Below, in pieces: positions 25,200 through 30,394 of a DNA stretch of 30,394 nt. Position 1 is the stretch's first letter. Each line of letters begins with the position of its first letter. Origin of the DNA: AB-629-J13 sp964496365 (lineage in GTDB: Bacteria > Fidelibacterota > Marinisomatia > Marinisomatales > AB-629-J13); assembly GCA_964496365.1 (NCBI GenBank), contig CAZBZK010000013.1, forward strand, positions 1 to 30,394, in the 5' to 3' direction. Both the position numbers and the translations under genes were made by a program. Below the pieces are notes generated by a model. It was not told the origin of the DNA. It did no database searches and saw only the letters and a list, made by a program, of their open reading frames with translations.

Positions 25200-27095
25200 A
25201 TGATCCAACATAATCGATATAAATCCTACTTACAAGTGATAATCTTGAGTTTATTTTTTACATCCATATCTTGTGTTTATTATAACACATTTTACAATGC
25301 GAAAAAATATTTTGACGAAGCGGAATTAATTCGGTTAGAAAACGAGGATCGTTCTTTACCGGTCAAAGCTCAAACGTCTTATACAAAAGTCATTGAAAAA
25401 TGCAATATTGTTCTAGAAAAATATCCAGAGAGTGACTATGTAAATTTCGCATTATTATTATCAGGGCAAGCACATTTTCACAAAGAAGAATATAATTCTG
25501 CAGAAACAAAATTGAATCGCTTAAACGAATCAGGCAATATAGATTTCAAACAACAAGCTATGTTTTGGTTGGCATTAACCAAATGGAAAAAAGGGAAGGT
25601 GCAACCGGCTATTGATCAATTAACACACCTTTTGGAAGGAGAATTGATAACCATTACAAAAACGTTGATTCACCTTTATTTAGCAGATATTTATATTGAA
25701 TTGAAGGAAATGAACACTGCTTTGGATCACCTTGAAAACGCTGCCAAGAAAACCACAGACCGCAAGGAAAAGGGACGAATTTATCAACGTCTTTCAGAAT
25801 TGGCATTTAATAAAAAAGAATATACAAAAGCTTTGTTTGCTTATGAACAAGTCATAAAAAATTCAATGGTAAAAAAACTGAAGTTGGATGCTCATTTGCA
25901 AATATCAAAAATTTACAGAATAACCGGAGAATTCGAACCAGCAATTAAAAAAATTAAAAGTTTATTAGTAAACGATGAATTTCGAGATTTGTTTGGGGCG
26001 TTGGAATTGGAATTGGTTAAAATCTACGAACTAAAAAATGAAAAAGAATCTGCAACCGATAGGTTAAAATCAATCATAAAAGATTATCCATCAACTGTAA
26101 CCTCTGCGGAAGCTTATTTTATATTAGGGAAAAAAACCATTCAAGAGTCCTGGAATTTGGATTTAGCAAATGAATACTTCACAAAATCAAACAAAGAAAG
26201 CAGAAAATCTCCGGTACAAAAAGAATCTCAGGAAATGATCAGTCAAATTAGCCAGTATCAGACTGGATTTAAAGCGATTTTTGATGGACCAGATTCAGCT
26301 TCAATAAAAGTTGATTCCCTCTCTACCAAAGGAAAATCTACAAATGATTCAACATCAACCTATTTAGTACGATCTACAGAAACTGCTAAAACACTCCTTC
26401 AACTGGCAGAGCTGGAAGCATTTCGATTCCAAAATCAAGATTCGGCTATGGTCCATTTGAATCTATTTATTACCGAATTTCCAACCCACGAATTATTTCC
26501 TAAAGCTATTTACATGAAATATTATTTGCTAAAAAATTCACAGGATTCAACGGAGATAGATTCATTGAAAACATTACTTACAACTCAATTTCCAGAAACA
26601 GAATATGCTGAAGCTGTGAGAAAAGATATGGGAATTGAAAAAGAAAAATCTGTTTCTGAACAACAATTTATTCTCGCTGAAACCGCATGGTTTAATCAAA
26701 ATAAATCTGAAGCATTACGTTCTTTTAAAACCATTATTCATAAAGATACTTTGAGCAATTATGCTCTTAAATCTGGTTATTTTTTGGGAAATAAATTTGA
26801 TTATGAATTATCCAACCCGGATAGTGCTCTAAAATATTATGACTGGGTGAGTAAATATTTTCCTGAAAGCGACCAAGCCATTCAATCCAAGCCCAGAATT
26901 AATCAAATGACTGCACTATTATCTCCAACGGATACTGCGACCGTAGAGTTGGATTCTATTCAAACATCACAAGTTGATTCAACAAATTTTAAATCTACAT
27001 TGATTGATTCATCCGCACAAAAAATACCTGTTTCGTCAATCCCACCTTCGGATTCGATAAAAATTAAAAAATCCCCTATTCCAAATGATTATTGA
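25200..27095 (+). CDS. TPR-repeat lipoprotein, possibly PorW/SprE-like T9SS component
   Basis: 631 residues. The N-terminus has a hydrophobic leader ending in SISC (Cys25), a lipoprotein signal. Immediately after it, 'VYYNTFYNAKKYFDEA' resembles the start of SprE/PorW, the TPR lipoprotein of the type IX secretion apparatus, and other Bacteroidota-type TPR lipoproteins. Residues ~35-340 are stacked helical hairpins with TPR spacing ('A..Y..VI....', 'LA.IY.E...'), and a second TPR block spans ~385-560. The tail (575-631) is Ser/Thr/Asp-rich and probably disordered. The many T9SS cargo genes just upstream make a T9SS role plausible, but BamD-like or generic scaffold functions cannot be excluded. 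Its end overlaps pyrK by 11 bases, beginning a coupled operon. Confidence 0.8.
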   Translation: MIQHNRYKSYLQVIILSLFFTSISCVYYNTFYNAKKYFDEAELIRLENEDRSLPVKAQTSYTKVIEKCNIVLEKYPESDYVNFALLLSGQAHFHKEEYNSAETKLNRLNESGNIDFKQQAMFWLALTKWKKGKVQPAIDQLTHLLEGELITITKTLIHLYLADIYIELKEMNTALDHLENAAKKTTDRKEKGRIYQRLSELAFNKKEYTKALFAYEQVIKNSMVKKLKLDAHLQISKIYRITGEFEPAIKKIKSLLVNDEFRDLFGALELELVKIYELKNEKESATDRLKSIIKDYPSTVTSAEAYFILGKKTIQESWNLDLANEYFTKSNKESRKSPVQKESQEMISQISQYQTGFKAIFDGPDSASIKVDSLSTKGKSTNDSTSTYLVRSTETAKTLLQLAELEAFRFQNQDSAMVHLNLFITEFPTHELFPKAIYMKYYLLKNSQDSTEIDSLKTLLTTQFPETEYAEAVRKDMGIEKEKSVSEQQFILAETAWFNQNKSEALRSFKTIIHKDTLSNYALKSGYFLGNKFDYELSNPDSALKYYDWVSKYFPESDQAIQSKPRINQMTALLSPTDTATVELDSIQTSQVDSTNFKSTLIDSSAQKIPVSSIPPSDSIKIKKSPIPNDY

Positions 27096-27873
27096 GAATG
27101 CGACTATAATTCAAAATCATGAAATTGCTTCACATATATGGGAGCTCACATTTGAAGCTCCTCTCGTTTCATCGTTTTACAAAGGAGCGGGGCAATTTAT
27201 ACTAATCCAAGTTGGTTCAGGATGGGAACATCCCTTAAGGCGTCCTATGAGTATTGCAAGTTGCAATGAAAAAACCATGTCCATCATTTATAAGATATTT
27301 GGAGAAGGAACCTCAATATTATCCAAAAAAAAGGTGGACGATTCCATCAATATATTAGGACCGTTGGGAAATACATTTACGGTTTTAGATAATTCAAAAA
27401 ATATTTTCATTGGTGGAGGAGTGGGATTAGCTCCAATTCAAAACTTGTGGAATCGGTTTCATAATGATATAGAAAACAATTATCTAATAGTCGGAGCAAA
27501 AAACCGTCAAGAACATATTCACTCTCACAATCCAAGCGGTCACGTTTATCTAACAACAGATGATGGTTCTTCAGGGATTCATGGATCGGTTATGAATCCA
27601 TTAAATTCCTTGTGTAATCAGTTTAGACCCTCACACATTTTTGCTTGTGGTCCTGAACCTATGTTAAAAGCGGTTCAAGAATTCGCAAGAATTAAAAACC
27701 TTTCTGCACAATTATCCATTGAAAGTTATATGGGTTGCGGAGTAGGTATTTGTCAAGGGTGTGTCGTTTCCCGTTTTCAAAACGCTCACGAAAAACATAG
27801 TTATCATAAACAATATTCACTCGTTTGTACCGAAGGTCCTGTGTACAATTCTAAGGATATCACATTTGACTGA
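27085..27873 (+). CDS. pyrK: Dihydroorotate dehydrogenase B, electron-transfer subunit
   Basis: 262 residues, the usual PyrK length. The FAD-binding domain has RPMSIAS (53-59), the NAD-binding part has GGGVGLAPI (110-118), and the C-terminal [2Fe-2S] cluster is bound by Cys218, Cys223, Cys226 and Cys248 (pattern C-x4-C-x2-C-x21-C). PyrK passes electrons from the type 1B dihydroorotate dehydrogenase PyrD to NAD+ in the fourth step of pyrimidine synthesis. pyrD lies directly downstream, overlapping by eight bases, so the two subunits are made together. The ATG lies inside the end of the TPR lipoprotein gene and has no strong ribosome binding site, which points to translational coupling. Confidence 0.95.
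   Translation: MIIENATIIQNHEIASHIWELTFEAPLVSSFYKGAGQFILIQVGSGWEHPLRRPMSIASCNEKTMSIIYKIFGEGTSILSKKKVDDSINILGPLGNTFTVLDNSKNIFIGGGVGLAPIQNLWNRFHNDIENNYLIVGAKNRQEHIHSHNPSGHVYLTTDDGSSGIHGSVMNPLNSLCNQFRPSHIFACGPEPMLKAVQEFARIKNLSAQLSIESYMGCGVGICQGCVVSRFQNAHEKHSYHKQYSLVCTEGPVYNSKDITFD
27853..27857 (+). promoter_or_regulatory. Shine-Dalgarno site fixing the TTG start of pyrD
   Basis: AAGGA lies eight bases before TTG 27866, inside the end of pyrK. It supports this TTG over an in-frame ATG at 27761, which would add 35 residues unlike anything in PyrD. Confidence 0.6.
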
Positions 27874-28777
27874 TTTATCCGTTCAAATCGGTAATATCCG
27901 ATTTAAAAATCCAATTTTGACTGCGTCTGGTACTTATGGATATGGAACCGAAGTTGAGTCCCTTTCAAACATATCCACGTTAGGTGGAATTGTAACCAAA
28001 TCCATTACTTCTAATCCTAGAGAAGGAAACCCGTCACCAAGAATCGTTGAAACTCCATCTGGAATGCTCAATTCAATCGGTTTGGCAAATATTGGAGTGA
28101 ATCAATACATCAAAGAAAAACTTCCGTTGTATTCATCAATCGGGACGAATGTCATTATGAATATTGCTGGAAGTTCCATGGATGAATACGTAGAGATTAT
28201 CAAAAAAATAGAATCCGTATCTTCAGATATATCAGGCTATGAGATAAACATATCATGTCCTAATGTAAAGAAAGGAGGAATGGAATTTGGTGTAGATTGT
28301 GATTTAACATTTGAATTGACAAAAAAATTGCGAACACTATCTGAACGTTTATTGATTATTAAATTAAGCCCAAACGTAACCGACATTGCTGCCATTGCGA
28401 CAGCGGCAGAAGATGGAGGTGCAGATGCCATTTCAGCCATAAATACAGTAGTTGGAATGAGCATAAATATCCATACACGAAAGACAAATATTCATACACA
28501 GTTTGCAGGACTGTCAGGTCCTGCGATACGCCCCATTGGAATTGCATCTGTGTATAAAGTGTTTCAAAAGGTTAACATTCCAATTATTGGTATAGGTGGT
28601 ATCACAAAAAGTGAAGATGTAATCGAATATATGTTAGCAGGGGCAACGGCAGTCCAAATCGGAACAGCAAATTATCGGAATCCGGGGATTGGATTGGAGG
28701 TTTTAAGTGATATAAAAACCTATCTTGAAACCAATAAGATAAACTCTATTACCAATTTAATAGGAGGCGTACATTGA
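27866..28777 (+). CDS. pyrD: Dihydroorotate dehydrogenase B, catalytic subunit (class 1B)
   Basis: 303 residues from TTG 27866. The longer in-frame ATG at 27761 lies deep in pyrK and is rejected: PyrD homologues begin at about 'LSVQIGNIRFKNPILTASG'. It is an FMN-binding TIM barrel. The motif NISCPNVKKGGMEFG contains the active-site base Cys131, characteristic of class 1 enzymes (class 2 has Ser), and the G-rich 'GIGGI' and 'GATAVQIGTA' motifs bind the FMN phosphate. Partner PyrK is directly upstream, which identifies the NAD-linked class 1B. It oxidises dihydroorotate to orotate in the cytoplasm. The stop overlaps the TTG start of the RlpA-like gene (TTGA). Confidence 0.95.
   Translation: MTDLSVQIGNIRFKNPILTASGTYGYGTEVESLSNISTLGGIVTKSITSNPREGNPSPRIVETPSGMLNSIGLANIGVNQYIKEKLPLYSSIGTNVIMNIAGSSMDEYVEIIKKIESVSSDISGYEINISCPNVKKGGMEFGVDCDLTFELTKKLRTLSERLLIIKLSPNVTDIAAIATAAEDGGADAISAINTVVGMSINIHTRKTNIHTQFAGLSGPAIRPIGIASVYKVFQKVNIPIIGIGGITKSEDVIEYMLAGATAVQIGTANYRNPGIGLEVLSDIKTYLETNKINSITNLIGGVH
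28762..28767 (+). promoter_or_regulatory. Strong Shine-Dalgarno AGGAGG for the TTG start of the RlpA-like gene
   Basis: A perfect AGGAGG lies six bases before TTG 28774, within the last codons of pyrD. It decides the start of the lipoprotein gene. Confidence 0.75.
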
Positions 28778-29244
28778 ATTGGGTTAAACCATTTAAAAAA
28801 GAGTATCTCATTTTATTTCTATGTACACATATATTTTTAATTTCATGTTCCAATTCTCCCAGATACAGTCACCACAAAAAAAAACCACGCATTGGTAAGA
28901 CAAAATCATTTAATAAACATCAAAAAATCATTTATGGAATTAGTTCTTACTATGGTAAGGATTTTCACGGAAAACTAACAGCAAATGGAGAAGTTTACGA
29001 TATGTACGGTTTGACGGCGGCTCATAAGACATTTCCGTTAAACACCATAATTAGAGTTACCAATCAGTCCAATGACAAATCGCTAATTTTAAGAGTAAAT
29101 GATAGAGGTCCATATGTTGGAAACAGAATTCTAGATTGTTCATACGGAGCTGCCTTAAAACTTGATTTTATCCAACAAGGAACAGCAGAAGTTAAAATTG
29201 AGGTGATTGAATGGGGGGATGACAAATATATGAAGCACAAATGA
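28774..29244 (+). CDS. rlpA: RlpA-family lipoprotein (double-psi beta-barrel, septal lytic transglycosylase-like)
   Basis: 156 residues from TTG. The leader ends in LISC (Cys25), a lipoprotein signal, followed by a basic linker. Residues ~54-146 are a double-psi beta-barrel with the RlpA hallmarks 'SSYYGKDFHGKLTANGE', 'LTAAHKTFPLNTIIRVTN' (His84) and 'RVNDRGPY' (Asp110). There is no SPOR domain, so this is a short form. RlpA of Pseudomonas cleaves denuded glycan strands at the septum; activity here is inferred from the conserved His and Asp. Overlaps of four bases with pyrD (TTGA) and with the next gene (ATGA) place it inside the coupled operon. Confidence 0.9.
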   Translation: MNWVKPFKKEYLILFLCTHIFLISCSNSPRYSHHKKKPRIGKTKSFNKHQKIIYGISSYYGKDFHGKLTANGEVYDMYGLTAAHKTFPLNTIIRVTNQSNDKSLILRVNDRGPYVGNRILDCSYGAALKLDFIQQGTAEVKIEVIEWGDDKYMKHK

Positions 29245-30125
29245 AATATTACTTAATCGTAAATCCTCATGGCGGTGTCAAAACGGGAATTAAAATTTTA
29301 GAAAAAGTGAAACCTTATTTTATCGAAGCCAATGCAGAATTAAACATAATAGAAACTGAATATGCAGGCCATGCTCGTCACATTTCAAAAACGGTTTCCT
29401 TGGAGGGTATGGATGGACTTTGTGCTATCGGCGGGGATGGAACCATGCATGAGTTAATCAATGGAATCATGAGTAGAGAGGATGGAAAAAGGATTCCAAT
29501 TGGTCTCATTACAGGAGGGACGGGAAATTCATTTATGCACGACTTAAATTGTTTGGATCCAATTGAAGCCGTTCAGCGAATTTTAACCAATCGGATCCGT
29601 AAAATTGATATTTTTAAAGCTGACGCAGAAGGAGGAGTTTATTACGGATTCAATATTGTGGGTTGGGGAATGCCTACGGATATCAATCTATTAGCGGAAA
29701 AAATGCGATGGTTTGGGAAACAGCGTTACAATATGGCATCTATTCTCGAAGTGTTAAAATTCAAAACTCGCCTTGCACGAATCGAGATTGACGGTCGGAT
29801 TTCCGTAGCTGATTTCGGATTTGTCATCGGTTGTAATACCATGTACACCGGAAGAGGGATGAAAATGGCACCCTTAGCCCAATTGGATGATGGACTTCTT
29901 GATCTCATCATCGTGAGAAAAGCAGGAAGATGGAAGCTCCTCCGAATGTTCCCAAAAGTATTTACCGGCAAGCATATCGCCGATCCAATAGTCGAATATC
30001 GCCAAGTGAAACAATTCTCAATATTTCCAGAAGATAGAAATACATTAAATATTGATGGTGAGATGTTAGGAAGTACACCTGTAACTGTAGAGGTGATGCC
30101 AAAAGAAATTGAGGTGTTGGTGTGA
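29241..30125 (+). CDS. Diacylglycerol kinase family protein (YegS/DagK-like lipid kinase)
   Basis: 294 residues, the normal size for bacterial members. It has the nucleotide-binding GGDGTMHE motif (64-71), GGTGNSF (92-98) and a C-terminal beta-sandwich with 'GRGMKMAPLAQLDDGLLDL' and 'NIDGE', the typical DAGK catalytic-domain order. It should phosphorylate diacylglycerol or a related lipid at the inner face of the membrane. The ATG overlaps the stop of the RlpA-like gene by four bases. cdsA, which uses phosphatidate, follows after 91 bases, so both belong to phospholipid metabolism. Some family members act on other lipids, so the substrate is not certain. Confidence 0.9.
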   Translation: MKYYLIVNPHGGVKTGIKILEKVKPYFIEANAELNIIETEYAGHARHISKTVSLEGMDGLCAIGGDGTMHELINGIMSREDGKRIPIGLITGGTGNSFMHDLNCLDPIEAVQRILTNRIRKIDIFKADAEGGVYYGFNIVGWGMPTDINLLAEKMRWFGKQRYNMASILEVLKFKTRLARIEIDGRISVADFGFVIGCNTMYTGRGMKMAPLAQLDDGLLDLIIVRKAGRWKLLRMFPKVFTGKHIADPIVEYRQVKQFSIFPEDRNTLNIDGEMLGSTPVTVEVMPKEIEVLV

Positions 30126-30216
30126 ACCTACTTTTGAAAAATTTATTAACAGACAAGAATCAGTCTTTTTATCTCATCTAAATAATTAAGTACCTTCCCC
30201 GCTTATTTTATACCCA

Positions 30217-30394
30217 ATGTCAATCAAATCAAGCAATAGAACTTTAGTAAACGCATTAGGAATTCCCGGAATTTTAGCTCTGTTATGGGTTGGAGGTCCC
30301 TTTTTTGGAATTTTTATAGGCGTGGTTGTCTTCCTTGCAATTCGAGAATTTCTTTCCATGACTAAAGTGGATAATTCTTCATTATTGAATTGGA
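30217..30394 (+). CDS. cdsA: Phosphatidate cytidylyltransferase, N-terminal part (cut by window end)
   Basis: The first 59 codons are visible. 'SSNRTLVNALGIPGILALLWVGGPFFGIF' followed by a second hydrophobic helix and 'FLAIREFLSM' matches the start of CdsA, a membrane enzyme that makes CDP-diacylglycerol from phosphatidate and CTP. The catalytic C-terminal signature is outside the window. The position behind a diacylglycerol-kinase-family gene supports the call. No strong ribosome binding site is visible before the ATG. Confidence 0.75.
   Translation, partial: MSIKSSNRTLVNALGIPGILALLWVGGPFFGIFIGVVVFLAIREFLSMTKVDNSSLLNW

Noticed and set aside
27761..28777. Start of pyrD at ATG 27761
   Set aside because: This would overlap the iron-sulfur region of pyrK by 113 bases and add 35 residues not seen in the family. 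TTG 27866 has an AAGGA site at eight bases and gives the usual length.
30150..30170. AGAC/GTCT hairpin with a T run between the lipid kinase gene and cdsA
   Set aside because: A four-pair stem with an eight-base loop is too weak to call.

Overview
The window is AT-rich bacterial DNA that looks like a member of the FCB superphylum, most probably Candidatus Marinimicrobia (SAR406). This is inferred from protein architecture only. Five large exported proteins end in a YPNPFN-type C-terminal sorting domain of the type IX secretion system (T9SS), several lipoproteins have type II signals, and outer-membrane beta-barrels are common. No rRNA, tRNA, transposase or CRISPR array was seen. One run of ten Ns (13907-13916) marks a scaffold gap, so this is probably a metagenome or single-cell assembly.

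Left part (1-11277). A truncated lipoprotein gene on the minus strand diverges from a HEFFH-type secreted metalloprotease carrying a T9SS tail. Convergent to it is a 1083-residue fusion of a nucleotide-transporter-like membrane domain, a HEAT-like region and a cyclic-nucleotide-binding domain. A minus-strand operon follows: a small Cys-rich lipoprotein, a 962-residue lipoprotein built from tandem repeats, and a DUF5723-like beta-barrel. A separate small beta-barrel gene lies next to it.

Central island (11489-24541, plus strand). Four large secreted proteins lie in tandem. All end in the same cassette: a duplicated 'WN(L/M)VG' module of about 145 residues, a 'SLPP' module, and the T9SS domain. 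The N-terminal heads differ: a thioredoxin-like domain, an unrecognised beta-rich domain, an M43 metalloprotease and a C25 gingipain-like cysteine protease. The first and third also share a parallel beta-helix.

The main discovery is that the first of these genes is a strong candidate selenoprotein. Its reading frame starts with a signal peptide at ATG 11489, runs without interruption to an in-frame TGA at 11657-11659, and continues in the same frame to 14170. The TGA falls on the first position of a CxxC-like redox motif (U-G-V-C), and a SECIS-like hairpin follows at 11669-11687. The layout around it resembles the N-terminal domain of animal selenoprotein P. A conventional gene finder would start this gene after the TGA and lose the signal peptide and the Sec residue.

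Right part (24542-30394). A DUF1232-like protein and a convergent small zinc-ribbon gene are followed by a tightly coupled plus-strand operon: a TPR lipoprotein (possibly related to the T9SS protein PorW/SprE), pyrK, pyrD (TTG start), an RlpA-like lipoprotein (TTG start with AGGAGG) and a diacylglycerol-kinase-family protein. The beginning of cdsA, cut by the window end, comes last. This part carries pyrimidine synthesis and envelope or phospholipid functions.
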